Positions 8,976 through 17,669 of a stretch of 64,000 nucleotides of DNA are shown piece after piece (position 1 is the stretch's first letter; every line of letters begins with the position of its first letter). The translations under genes and the position numbers were made by a program. The notes under the pieces are model-generated. The model ran no database searches. It had not been told where the DNA came from and worked only from the letters and a program-made list of their open reading frames with translations. Origin of the DNA: an uncultured Collinsella sp. (GTDB taxonomy: Bacteria > Actinomycetota > Coriobacteriia > Coriobacteriales > Coriobacteriaceae); NCBI GenBank assembly GCA_900765115.1, contig CAAFQK010000102.1, positions 1 through 64,000 on the forward strand, given 5' to 3'.

Positions 8976-9042
8976 AGTTGCGGTGAAATAGTTCCTAAAT
9001 ACGGCTTTAGATGCTTCAGACAGGAACTATTCCACCGCAACT
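8976..9042. repeat. 67-bp inverted-repeat element, copy 2
   Basis: Same 21-nt arms as at 5271-5337, again about 10 nt after a stop codon, same 67-bp length, but a different 25-nt centre and no T-tract. The arms mismatch at one internal position in both copies. It may act as an mRNA 3'-end stabiliser or terminator, but the family identity is the main point. Confidence 0.8.
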
Positions 9043-9101
9043 TCGAAGTCTAGTCATGCGACGTATGGCGATGCAGTAAATCTGCTACACTAGTACAACA
9101 T

Positions 9102-9177
9102 GCCTCCGTAGCTCAGGGGATAGAGCACCGCTCTCCTAAAGCGGGTGTCGACGGTTCGAATCCGCCCGGGGGCACCA
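9102..9177 (+). tRNA. tRNA-Arg (anticodon CCU)
   Basis: A complete cloverleaf. Acceptor GCCTCCG pairs with CGGGGGC; the D stem is GCTC/GAGC; the anticodon stem CCGCT/AGCGG holds the loop CTCCTAA with anticodon CCT; the T arm contains GGTTCGAATCC. CCA is encoded at 9175-9177. It decodes AGG. Followed at once by an intrinsic terminator (9188-9220) and by partial copies of its own 3' half. Confidence 0.97.
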
Positions 9178-9187
9178 GAAGATTATG

Positions 9188-9220
9188 ACGGCGTCGCGAG
9201 AGCGGCGCCGTTTCTGGTTT
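9188..9220 (+). terminator. tRNA-Arg terminator
   Basis: 8-bp stem (9188-9195 with 9204-9211, one G-U pair), 8-nt loop, then TTTCTGGTTT. It begins 11 nt after the encoded CCA. Confidence 0.7.
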
Positions 9221-9232
9221 GTGGGAGCTGCC

Positions 9233-9310
9233 GGCGGATTCGAACCGTCGACACCCGCGTCACTCATTTCCCCGCGGGGGGAGTTTTCGAATCCGCCCGG
9301 GGGCACCAGA
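9233..9310. repeat. Inverted and direct partial copies of the tRNA-Arg 3' half
   Basis: Positions 9233-9258 are an exact 26-bp reverse complement of tRNA bases 9141-9166 (anticodon arm to T arm). Positions 9286-9310 are an exact 25-bp direct copy of 9155-9179 (T arm, acceptor 3' strand, CCA and two further bases). A 27-bp stretch separates them. A duplicated tRNA 3' end is the usual scar of site-specific integration (attL/attR-like), but no integrase is in the window and only about 130 bp separates the copies. Confidence 0.85.
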
Positions 9311-9318
9311 GGAATATC

Positions 9319-9352
9319 GAGCCCGGTACCGCTACGGTGCCGGGCTCTTCTG
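9319..9352 (+). terminator. Second terminator-like hairpin downstream of tRNA-Arg
   Basis: 12-bp stem (9319-9330 with 9336-9347, one G-U), 5-nt loop, tail TTCTGGTTC. It follows the duplicated tRNA 3' end the way a tRNA terminator would, which suggests it once belonged to a full tRNA copy or to the other end of an integrated element. Confidence 0.6.
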
Positions 9353-9366
9353 GTTCATGTCATGTC

Positions 9367-9406
9367 AAAAACGAAGCGCCCGCTTGCTGGGGGAGCAAGC
9401 GGGCGC
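9367..9406 (-). terminator. Terminator of the cell-wall signalling operon
   Basis: 13-bp perfect stem (9376-9388 with 9394-9406) followed on the minus strand by TTCGTTTTT. It lies about 50 nt past the pknB stop codon and ends the long minus-strand operon. Confidence 0.85.
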
Positions 9407-9458
9407 CTGTGAGCGAATATGTTTGCGGCGAGAGCCGTGATGAGCGGTGGGGTGGCGA

Positions 9459-11420
9459 CTAGTTGGTCGTACCGGAATCGTCACCCGTGCCCGAGCCAGA
9501 GCCCGAACCCGAGCCAGAAAGTGCGACTGTTAGCGTGATCGTGCTGTCGGTGGACTGCTTGCCGGTGGGGGAGACGCCCGTAACGGTGGCATCCTCGTTA
9601 CCGCTCACGGGATTGCCGTTCTGGTCGCAGAAGCCGATGTTATAGAAACCGGCGTTGTTGAGTGCGGTGACGGCGGCGGAAATGCTCTTACCGTACAGGT
9701 TGCCCGGGACGGCGGCCTTGCCGGACTTCTTGGCAATGACGACGGTAATCGTGGCGCCGGGCTTCTGCTTGCCGCTGGGGTTCCAGCTGATCACGGTGCC
9801 CTCGGTAACCGAGTCGTTCTCCTGGTAGCTCACGTCGACGCCAAAGCCTGCCATATCGAGGGCGTTGCGTGCTTGGGCCTCGGTCATGTCGGTCAGGTCG
9901 GGGACGGACGTGGTATCCGGGCCGCTCGAGACCTTGTACGAGATGGTCGTGCCTTTCTCGACTTCCTTACCGGCTTCGGTGCCCTGCTCAAAGACCTGGC
10001 CCTCATCGGCCTCGTTGGCCTCCTCGGAGGCGTTGCCCTTCAGGCCAACGCTTGCCAGCGCGGCTTCTGCTTGGTCCTTGGTCAGGCCGACAAGTTTGGG
10101 AACCTCAACCTTTTCGGAGGGCTTGGGGCCCTTGGAGATTACCAGGTTCACCTTGGTGCCCTTGGTCTTCTTGGTGTTGCCGTTGGGCGTCTGCTCGGCG
10201 ACCTTGCCCTCGTCGACATCGTCGTTGTAGCTTTGGTCGATGGTGCCGACCTCGAGGCCAGCTTCCTTGATCAGCTCGACGGCAGTCTGCTGGTCCTTGC
10301 CCAGCACATCGGGCACGGTGACCTGCTCGCCGCCAAAGAGTCCTGTGGCAAAGGCCACCACGATGCCGATGACGGCAACGGCTGCCACCACGGCGGCGAT
10401 GATCTTGTTCTTGTTGGATTTGGGCTTTTCGACCTCGTAGGAGCCGGTGGAGCCCGAAACCGAGCTACGGGTGGTGTTCTGGCCGCTCACGCCCGAGACG
10501 GGACGAACCATGGCGCGCGTCTGGTCGGAAAGCTCGCGGGTCTTGGTGGCGCCGAGCTCGCCGGGGGCACCGATGATGCGCGTGGGCTCGGAAATGTTGA
10601 CGGCGCGCCCGGACAGGTAGCTGTTGAGCACCTGACGCAGCTCGTCGGCCGTCTGGAAGCGATTCGCCGGGTCCTTTTCCATGCACTTGAGGATGATGCG
10701 CTCAAGATCGGCGTCGACGCCGGAGTTAATCTGGCTCGGCGGGATGGGCAGCTCGTTGACCTGCTTGAGTGCGACCGAGATAGCGTCGTCGCCGTCAAAG
10801 GGCACGCGGCCGGTGGCGCACTCGTACATCACGACGCCCAGCGAGTAGATATCCGAGGTGGGACCGAGGTCCTGGCCGCGAGTCTGCTCGGGGCTTACAT
10901 AATGGGCGGTGCCCAACACGTTGTTGTCCTGCGTGAGGTGGCTATTCTTGGCGCGCGCGATGCCAAAATCCATCACCTTGATGTTGCCGTCGGGCAGCAC
11001 CATGATGTTTTGCGGCTTGATGTCGCGGTGGATGATCTCGTGCTTGTGTGCGACCGAAAGCGCAGAGCTGATCTGCGAGCCGATCTGCGCGACCTTTTTG
11101 GGGTCGAGGGCGCCGTGGCTCTTGATGCCGCTCTTGAGGTCGGTACCGCGCAGATACTCCATGACGATGTAATAGGTGTCGCCGTCCTTGCCCCAATCGT
11201 AGACGCCCACGATATAGGGGGAGGAGAGACCGGCTGCTGCCTGGGCCTCCTGCTTAAAGCGTGCGGCGAAGGTTGCGTCGCCAGCATACTGCGGCAGCAT
11301 GATCTTGACGGCTACCGTGCGGTCGAGGACCTGGTCCTGTGCACGGTAGACGGTCGCCATGCCGCCTGTTCCCACCTTATCCTTGAGGAGGTATCTTCCC
11401 CCGAGGACCCTCTGTTCCAT
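9459..11420 (-). CDS. pknB: PASTA-domain Ser/Thr protein kinase (PknB/Stk type)
   Basis: 653 residues. The kinase domain (about 5-275) has all core motifs: GTGGMATVY loop, VAVK, HRDIKPQN, DFGIA and an SPEQ activation-segment end. One TM segment lies near 335-355. Four extracellular PASTA repeats follow, then a Ser/Gly-repeat tail. PASTA domains sense muropeptides or lipid II outside the cell and control peptidoglycan synthesis. The start is the second ATG (11420), which has AGGAG five nt upstream on the minus strand; an ATG at 11435 lacks one. It is the last gene of the operon, next to the RodA-PBP fusion it likely regulates. Confidence 0.96.
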   Translation of the reverse strand: MEQRVLGGRYLLKDKVGTGGMATVYRAQDQVLDRTVAVKIMLPQYAGDATFAARFKQEAQAAAGLSSPYIVGVYDWGKDGDTYYIVMEYLRGTDLKSGIKSHGALDPKKVAQIGSQISSALSVAHKHEIIHRDIKPQNIMVLPDGNIKVMDFGIARAKNSHLTQDNNVLGTAHYVSPEQTRGQDLGPTSDIYSLGVVMYECATGRVPFDGDDAISVALKQVNELPIPPSQINSGVDADLERIILKCMEKDPANRFQTADELRQVLNSYLSGRAVNISEPTRIIGAPGELGATKTRELSDQTRAMVRPVSGVSGQNTTRSSVSGSTGSYEVEKPKSNKNKIIAAVVAAVAVIGIVVAFATGLFGGEQVTVPDVLGKDQQTAVELIKEAGLEVGTIDQSYNDDVDEGKVAEQTPNGNTKKTKGTKVNLVISKGPKPSEKVEVPKLVGLTKDQAEAALASVGLKGNASEEANEADEGQVFEQGTEAGKEVEKGTTISYKVSSGPDTTSVPDLTDMTEAQARNALDMAGFGVDVSYQENDSVTEGTVISWNPSGKQKPGATITVVIAKKSGKAAVPGNLYGKSISAAVTALNNAGFYNIGFCDQNGNPVSGNEDATVTGVSPTGKQSTDSTITLTVALSGSGSGSGSGTGDDSGTTN

Positions 11421-11552
11421 TCCTGCTCCTAACATAACTATTCGCTCAACGATGTGTGTAGTACCTACGATGTGGCCGCTGGGGCCGTGTGGCGCGTTGC
11501 CGCTAACTCTTAGGCCGCGGCGCGCCTCGGGTGTCCGATTCGATCATGGGCA

Positions 11553-14423
11553 TCACGCTCCCTGTGCGGCAAGCGCCGCGGTCAGGACGATACCGGCGAT
11601 CTTGGCGGCCTCGACGTCATGCTTGTCGTAATCCTCCAAGGCCACCGAGATGGCGACCGTGGGTGAATCGTAAGGTGCAAAGCCAACGAACATCGAGTTG
11701 ACGTTGGTGCCGCCGGTCTCGGCCGAGCCGGTCTTGCCGGCGACCTTGACGCCGGGGATCTGGGCATCGGTGCCGGTGCCGGACTGGACGACGGCAAGCA
11801 TGGCCTGCTTGACCTGGTCGGCCGTGGCGGAGCTGACGGCCTGCCCCAGCGAGCGGGACTGCGTGGTCTTGACCACGGTTCCGTCCGGGGCGAGTACCTG
11901 GGCTACAAAGTACGGGTCCATGACCACGCCACTGTTAGCGATGGCGGCGGCAATCACGGCGTTTTGCATGACGGTGGTCTGCGGGCCGGGCGTGTGGTCC
12001 ATGCCGACGGGCTGGCCGGCACCTGCCCAGGCGGTCTCCCACTCGGTCATGAGCGACGGATCGGCCATGATGGAGGCCGTGGAGGTCAGGTCCTGGCCGA
12101 GCTTCTGGCCGTAGCCAAAGGCGTTGGCAAACTGCACGAGCGTGTTTGCGCCCACTTCGTTGGCCACCTGGCCAAAGACGACGTTGGAGGAGACGGCAAA
12201 GGCCTGCTGCAGGCTGATGGTGCCGTAGCTCTCGTTGGCGTAGTTGGTGACCGGCGCGTTGCCGATGTCCATGGAGCCGGGTGCCTGATAGGTGCTCGTG
12301 AGGCTGGCGGTTCCGGTCTCGAGTGCGGCGGAAAGCGTGACGACCTTAAAGGTGGAACCCGGGGTGTACAGCGCGTCCATGGCGCGGTCGTACATGGAGC
12401 CGTCCTCGCCGCCGCCCGTCTGCAGCAGGGCATCGATGTTGGTGTTGTCGTAGGTGGGCGAGCTGGCACATGCAAGCACCGCGCCGGTACGCGGGTCGAT
12501 GACCACTACAGCGCCCTTAAAGCCCTTGAGCGCCTGCTCGGCCGCCGTCTGGATGCGCGAGTCGATGGTGAGCTTGGCGGTGTTGCCCGGCTGGGTCTGG
12601 CCCGCGAGCGACGCGATGGCGTTGTTCCAGCTGGAGTAATCCTTAGAGCCGGTGAGTGTGTCGTTCATGACACTCTCGATGGCGGTGGTGCCATACTGCT
12701 GGCTCACGTAGCCAACCACGTGCGCTGCCAGGTTACCGTTGGGGTAGGAGCGTACGTAGGTGCCGTCCTCCTGCTGCAGCGACTCGGCCAGCGTCACGCC
12801 GTCGGACGTGATGATGGAACCGCGCTGGATGTACTTGGAGCGGGCGATGGTGTGGTTGTTGGTCGGCATGTCCTGATAGTCCTTGGCCTTGATGACCTGG
12901 ACATAGGTGAGGTTGCCGATAAGGATGGCGAACAGCGCCGTAAAGGCGAGCACCGCACGGGTTAGACGGTTGGCGAGCGCCACGCGGCCGAGCACACCGG
13001 ATTCAGGTGTGTCGAGCAGGCGACGACGCATGCGTGAGCCGACGGAATGGCTGCCACTGCCGTAGGAAGACGAGGTGGCAAAGCGCGTGCCCGTCGGGGC
13101 GGCGGCAGATGCGACCTGATCATCGGTGATGGCGGCCATGGTGCCGGTGCCGGTAAGCTCGGCCTCGCGTCCGGTCGCCTCGTCACCGGCGCGCAGCAGG
13201 AGCGCGACGATGATAAAGCTCGCCAGCAGAGAGGAGCCGCCCTGGCTCATAAAGGGCAGGGTGACGCCGGTCAGCGGGATCAGGCGGGTTACGCCGCCAA
13301 CGATCAAGAAGGCCTGGAAGCTGATGGCGGCCGTAAGGCCTGTGGCACTAAAGGCGGCGAGGTCGGATTTAGCGCGGGCAGCCGTGGTGAGGCCACGCAC
13401 GGCAAAGAGCATAAACAGGATGAGCACGGCGCCGCCGCCCAAAAGGCCCATCTCCTCGCCGATAGCCGAGAAGATAAAGTCGGACTCGACGACAGGGATG
13501 TTGTTGGCCATGCCGTTGCCGATGCCAACACCGACCAGACCGCCATCGGCAAGCGAGAAGAGCGACTGGACGATCTGGTAGCCCTGGCCCTGGGCGTCCT
13601 TAAACGGATCGAGCCAAACCTGGAAACGCACCTGAACGTGAGACAGGAACTTGTAGGCGCCCACGGCTCCGACGGCTAAGAGCACAAGGCCGATAACGAC
13701 ATACGAAAAGCGCCCCGTGGCAACGTAGAGCATCAGCAAGAAGATGGTGTAGAACAGCACGGCCGAACCCAAGTCGCGTTCGAAGACGACGACGAGCAGA
13801 CACACACCCCACACGGCAAACAGCGGCAGCAGTAGTCGCAGGCGAGGGATCTTAAAGCCCAGGATCTTGCGGTTGGAGATGGAGAGCAGCTCGCGGTTCT
13901 CGGCCAGGTACCCAGCTAGGAACAGCACGATAAAGACCTTGGCGAACTCGCCGGGCTGGATGGTAAAGCCCGCGATGCGAATCCACAGCTTGGAGCCCGA
14001 GATCGTGGTGCCGATAAAGATAGGCAGCATCAGCAGGATGATGCCGATAATGCCAAAGGTGTACTTGTAGCGCATGACCACGTCGAGGTTTTTGACCAGT
14101 GCAAGCGTTCCCACCATGAGCGCCACCGAGACAAACAGGATGATGAGCTGTGAGATGGCGAGAGCGGGGGCGAGACGCGTCACGAACGTGATGCCGATGC
14201 CCGAAAGTATAAATACGATGGGCAGGATGGCGGGGTCGGCACCGGGCGCCAAGATGCGCACGGCAATGTGGGCCGCGGCAAAGGCGGCAAAGAGGCCGAT
14301 CGGTACGGCGAGTGTCTCAAAGGAGATGGCAGCGCCCGCGGTGAGGACGTACATCGCATACAGCAGGATGACGGGGAACGCCGAGGCGATGAGCAAGAGC
14401 AGCTCGGTGTTGCGGCGACTCAT
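11553..14423 (-). CDS. RodA/FtsW glycosyltransferase fused to class B penicillin-binding protein
   Basis: 956 residues encoding two normally separate enzymes. Residues 1-400 form a SEDS (FtsW/RodA/SpoVE) polytopic glycosyltransferase with typical SGSKLWIRI and IQPGEFAK segments. A linker of about 60 residues and a single TM (near 475-495) lead into a class B PBP: dimerisation region, then transpeptidase with SxxK (PGSTFK, near 687), SxN (SSN, near 742) and KTG (GKTGSAE, near 895). SEDS polymerase and bPBP act as a pair, so the fusion fixes 1:1 stoichiometry. ATG 14423 is preferred over GTG 14432 for spacing from AAAGGGAG. I see no frameshift or stop at the junction. Confidence 0.95.
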   Translation of the reverse strand: MSRRNTELLLLIASAFPVILLYAMYVLTAGAAISFETLAVPIGLFAAFAAAHIAVRILAPGADPAILPIVFILSGIGITFVTRLAPALAISQLIILFVSVALMVGTLALVKNLDVVMRYKYTFGIIGIILLMLPIFIGTTISGSKLWIRIAGFTIQPGEFAKVFIVLFLAGYLAENRELLSISNRKILGFKIPRLRLLLPLFAVWGVCLLVVVFERDLGSAVLFYTIFLLMLYVATGRFSYVVIGLVLLAVGAVGAYKFLSHVQVRFQVWLDPFKDAQGQGYQIVQSLFSLADGGLVGVGIGNGMANNIPVVESDFIFSAIGEEMGLLGGGAVLILFMLFAVRGLTTAARAKSDLAAFSATGLTAAISFQAFLIVGGVTRLIPLTGVTLPFMSQGGSSLLASFIIVALLLRAGDEATGREAELTGTGTMAAITDDQVASAAAPTGTRFATSSSYGSGSHSVGSRMRRRLLDTPESGVLGRVALANRLTRAVLAFTALFAILIGNLTYVQVIKAKDYQDMPTNNHTIARSKYIQRGSIITSDGVTLAESLQQEDGTYVRSYPNGNLAAHVVGYVSQQYGTTAIESVMNDTLTGSKDYSSWNNAIASLAGQTQPGNTAKLTIDSRIQTAAEQALKGFKGAVVVIDPRTGAVLACASSPTYDNTNIDALLQTGGGEDGSMYDRAMDALYTPGSTFKVVTLSAALETGTASLTSTYQAPGSMDIGNAPVTNYANESYGTISLQQAFAVSSNVVFGQVANEVGANTLVQFANAFGYGQKLGQDLTSTASIMADPSLMTEWETAWAGAGQPVGMDHTPGPQTTVMQNAVIAAAIANSGVVMDPYFVAQVLAPDGTVVKTTQSRSLGQAVSSATADQVKQAMLAVVQSGTGTDAQIPGVKVAGKTGSAETGGTNVNSMFVGFAPYDSPTVAISVALEDYDKHDVEAAKIAGIVLTAALAAQGA

Positions 14424-14439
14424 AAGCGGCACTCCCTTT

Positions 14440-16239
14440 CTAATTCTTATCGGAGGCTTCGGCCTCGGCGGACTGTTCGGCGGTTTTCTCGGAATCTGAT
14501 TCGGAGGTCGATCCCTGATTGGTGTTGTCGCGAATCGTTTGCGCGTCGATCACCTGGCGGGTCTGCTCCTCGTCGATCTGGTGGCGGTACTTGGATATCG
14601 TGTCCTGCGCATCGTCGACACTTGTTTGCGGAATGCCCGCCTTGAGGCGGTTTTGCGTGTCTTCGGGCAGGTCGGACAGCTTGATGCTGGTTTCGCTTTC
14701 GAGCCAGTGGAGCTTAAGGCCGAGTGGCTTGCCGGGCAGGCCGCGCCAGACGGCGACATTGCCCTGGTAGGTACCCAGGTAGTACGAGCCGGTGACACCC
14801 GTGTAGGCCCAGATGCCAGCTGCCAGCACAAAGACGAGGGCCAGGATGGCGGCGATAGTAACGTTGCGGCGACGCACGCGTTGCGCCTCGCGCATGACGC
14901 CATCGTCAACCAGGTCAACGACTACTACGGTCACGTTGTCGTGGCCGCCGGCGGCAAGCGCCGCGTCCACAAGGTTGTCGACGCAGATTTGCGCGGTTGA
15001 GGACTGCGTGGCGATGTTCTCGATATCGCTATCGGGAATCATGCTCGAAAGGCCGTCGGAGCACAGGATCAGACGGTCGCCTTCCTCGATATGCAGAGTG
15101 AAGTGGTCGGCATACATAGCGGGGTCCGAGCCCAGCGCGCGGGTGATGACCGAACGGTTGGGGTGGACGCGAGCCTCGTCTGCCGTGATCTCGCCGGCGT
15201 CCACGAGCTCCTCCACGTAGGAGTGGTCGCGGGTCACGCGGATGAGCGTGCCCTCGTGGAGCAGGTAGGCGCGAGAGTCACCCACGTGGGCGATGGCAAG
15301 CGTGTCGTTTTCGATATAGGCGCAAGTGGCTGTGCAGCCCATGCCGGGCTTGCCCAGGCCATTCAAGGCAGCCTCGATTACGGCGGCGTTAGCGGCCTCG
15401 ACGGCTGCCGCCAGGCGTGCGGCGTCGGCAGACTGAGGAGCTGTCTTGGCAATGGTCTCGACAGCGATAGAAGAGGCTACCTCGCCGGCGGCGTGACCGC
15501 CCATGCCGTCGCATACGCAAAAGAGCGGCGACTGCACCAGGTAGGAATCCTCATTGTGCGGGCGCACGCAGCCAACGTCAGAGCGGGCGCCCCACATGAG
15601 TTGCGTGGTGGTGCCGGCATCATAGGTCGAGTCGGTCTCGATGCGTTCCTCGGTCAGGGGCTCAAAGCTCATGGTCGACCCGGGGTCTTTGAGCTTGGCC
15701 TCAACGGCGGCAACGTCGATCTCTGCTGTGTCACCGGGAGAGACGGTGTCGGTCTCGGCGTTTGATTCAGAATCGCCGGTGTCCGGGGAGTCGGGCTCCT
15801 CGGACACGCGGGCGGTCGACTCGTCATCTTGCGGGCTGACGTCTATAGGCTCGGGCGCCGGCGTAGACGCGGGCGCAACCTCGGACGCCGGGGCCATGGG
15901 AAACGCCGGCGCGGCGGGCTCGGGTGCCGCAAACACCGCAGCGCTCTCGTTGATTGCCGCGGCGACGGGCTCTGCAAAGTGAGCCGGCGCCGGGGTTGCT
16001 TCGGGCGCTGTGGGCTGTTCCGCAGCATGTGCGCCGATGGGCGCCGCTACGGCATCCTCTTCGTCCTCGTTATCGGCGAGATCCGAAATATCATGCGTTA
16101 CATGCGAAAGAGGCAGGGAGAACACGGTGTCCTCGGGCTCCACGGTCGCAGGGCGCGCCGGAGCGGCATGAGCCGGCGCAGCTGCGGGGGCAGTCGGCGT
16201 CTCGGGCATGGTTGCGGACTTGTTCTCCTCGTCGATCAT
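14440..16239 (-). CDS. pstP: PP2C-family Ser/Thr phosphatase with long acidic N-terminal extension
   Basis: 599 residues, much longer at the N-terminus than typical PstP. Residues 1-205 are low-complexity Ala/Pro/Glu/Asp. The PP2C domain follows (about 210-455), with RPHNEDSY, CDGMGGHAAGE, GDSRAYLL, SDGLSSM and GGHDNVTVV metal-site motifs. One TM lies near 460-480, and an extracytoplasmic tail ends in an acidic region. It dephosphorylates the Ser/Thr kinases and their FHA/cell-wall targets. Its ATG overlaps the fhaB stop by 4 nt, so the two are translationally coupled. Confidence 0.93.
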   Translation of the reverse strand: MIDEENKSATMPETPTAPAAAPAHAAPARPATVEPEDTVFSLPLSHVTHDISDLADNEDEEDAVAAPIGAHAAEQPTAPEATPAPAHFAEPVAAAINESAAVFAAPEPAAPAFPMAPASEVAPASTPAPEPIDVSPQDDESTARVSEEPDSPDTGDSESNAETDTVSPGDTAEIDVAAVEAKLKDPGSTMSFEPLTEERIETDSTYDAGTTTQLMWGARSDVGCVRPHNEDSYLVQSPLFCVCDGMGGHAAGEVASSIAVETIAKTAPQSADAARLAAAVEAANAAVIEAALNGLGKPGMGCTATCAYIENDTLAIAHVGDSRAYLLHEGTLIRVTRDHSYVEELVDAGEITADEARVHPNRSVITRALGSDPAMYADHFTLHIEEGDRLILCSDGLSSMIPDSDIENIATQSSTAQICVDNLVDAALAAGGHDNVTVVVVDLVDDGVMREAQRVRRRNVTIAAILALVFVLAAGIWAYTGVTGSYYLGTYQGNVAVWRGLPGKPLGLKLHWLESETSIKLSDLPEDTQNRLKAGIPQTSVDDAQDTISKYRHQIDEEQTRQVIDAQTIRDNTNQGSTSESDSEKTAEQSAEAEASDKN

Positions 16240-16652
16240 CGACGGTTCACCTTCATGACCACGTCGCCAATCTGGACCTCATCACCCTCGCGCAGCGTTG
16301 CGGGCTCCACCAGCTGACGGCCGTTAACGAGCGTGCCGTTCAGCGAGTTGAGGTCTTCGATGATGAGTGCCGGGCCCTGCAGCGAAAAGCGTGCGTGCGA
16401 GGCCGAGACAAACGGTTCGTTGATGCAGATGTCCGAGGACGGCGAGCGGCCCACGATAACGGGGCCGAGCATGTCTACATGGATGCCACGGATGCCGCGC
16501 GGACCCTTGTCCACATCGATCGTCCAGATAGCGGAGTCGCGGCGCTGGCCGCGTACGAGTCCCACGCCGGTTTTCATGACGGCGAACAGGAAGATGTAGA
16601 GCAGGGCGACCAGGACGATGCGGCCTGCAAAAAGGACGATATCGATGTTCAT
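16236..16652 (-). CDS. fhaB: FHA-domain membrane protein (FhaB/FipA-like)
   Basis: 138 residues: one N-terminal TM segment (about 5-25), a short linker, then an FHA domain (about 62-135) with GRSPSSDI, SASHARF and NSLNGTLVNG. FHA domains bind phosphothreonine on the kinases or their substrates. It lies between fhaA (6 nt upstream) and the phosphatase (4-nt overlap), the standard actinobacterial order. Confidence 0.93.
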   Translation of the reverse strand: MNIDIVLFAGRIVLVALLYIFLFAVMKTGVGLVRGQRRDSAIWTIDVDKGPRGIRGIHVDMLGPVIVGRSPSSDICINEPFVSASHARFSLQGPALIIEDLNSLNGTLVNGRQLVEPATLREGDEVQIGDVVMKVNRR

Positions 16653-16658
16653 AAGCGA

Positions 16659-17669
16659 CTATCCCCTAAATTCAAAGGTGCTCAGGCCAAACGTCAGCAG
16701 GTCGCCGTTGCGCAGCGGGCAGCGCGTGATGCGGCGGTTGTTGACGAGCGTGCCGTTGGTGGAATTGAGGTCCTCGATCGACCAGTCCGAACCGGTAAAG
16801 GTGAGCTGGGCGTGACGGCGCGACACGTTGGGGTCGCGCAGGGCGATGTCCGAAACCGAACGCTCGCGACCGATGGTCACCTGCGCGGAAGTGATGCTGT
16901 GGCTCTCGCCGCTCACGACGTCGACGAGCTGGGCGAGCGGGCGCTGCGGGGCGCGGGCGCTCGCCATGTTGGAGGCAATGCCGGCTGCGGCACCAAGGCC
17001 CACGGCGGCGCCGGTCGCGGCGGCTCCGCCCATACCGGCGAGGACGTCACGAGAGACGGTCTGCGGCACGGGGATGGGCGCGGCGGCGGGGTCGGGGACG
17101 TTGGGCGCAAAGGGATCGGCCACGGCGAGCGGGTCGGGAGCGGCGGCGCGGGGCGTCGGCTGCTGGGGCATGGCGGCGGGGTGCTGTTGCTGTGGAGCGG
17201 CGAATTGCTGCTTGCCGGCACGGGGAGCGCTGGCGGCGCGGCTTGCGGCCGAGTTGTTCTGGCCAAGGCCATTCTGATAGGCGCGCTCTTCCTCGTACAG
17301 ACGACCGAGCGTGGGGGCGTCGACGTTCTCGGCAAAGACTGAGAACTTACCGGCACGCAGCTGCGGGTCGATCATAAAGCGAACGAGGGGTTCACCGACA
17401 AACACATAGCGGCGCTTTTCGGCCTGTGCCTTCACAAACTCGCGAACTTCGCGCGAAAGCTCGGGGTAGAACGGGGCGAGCATGGGATCGTCGTCGGCGG
17501 CGATCAGGATGGTATAGAGTGCCGGCGCGGTGTTGACGCCGTTGATCACCAGAGTCTGATCCTCCATGTCGCGAGCGGCCTGCTTGGCAAGCTTCTTAAA
17601 GGAGAACGGGGCACGGGTGGCACCGAAGATGCCGGCCACGTGGTCCTCGAAGATGTTCAGGAAGTTCAC
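16659..17669 (-). CDS. fhaA: FhaA-like protein (DUF3662 plus FHA domain)
   Basis: 336 residues: an N-terminal DUF3662-type domain (about 1-125, starting MNFLNIFEDHVAGIFG), an Ala/Pro/Gln-rich linker (about 150-240), and a C-terminal FHA domain with GRERSVSDI, VSRRHAQL and NSTNGTLVNN. In mycobacteria FhaA binds phosphorylated MviN and the kinases at the septum. The start overlaps the stop of the upstream kinase by 4 nt. Confidence 0.94.
   Translation of the reverse strand: MNFLNIFEDHVAGIFGATRAPFSFKKLAKQAARDMEDQTLVINGVNTAPALYTILIAADDDPMLAPFYPELSREVREFVKAQAEKRRYVFVGEPLVRFMIDPQLRAGKFSVFAENVDAPTLGRLYEEERAYQNGLGQNNSAASRAASAPRAGKQQFAAPQQQHPAAMPQQPTPRAAAPDPLAVADPFAPNVPDPAAAPIPVPQTVSRDVLAGMGGAAATGAAVGLGAAAGIASNMASARAPQRPLAQLVDVVSGESHSITSAQVTIGRERSVSDIALRDPNVSRRHAQLTFTGSDWSIEDLNSTNGTLVNNRRITRCPLRNGDLLTFGLSTFEFRG

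Noticed and set aside
9286..9310. Second tRNA-Arg gene
   Set aside because: Only the last 25 bases are present; no acceptor 5' strand, D arm or anticodon arm precedes it in the right orientation.
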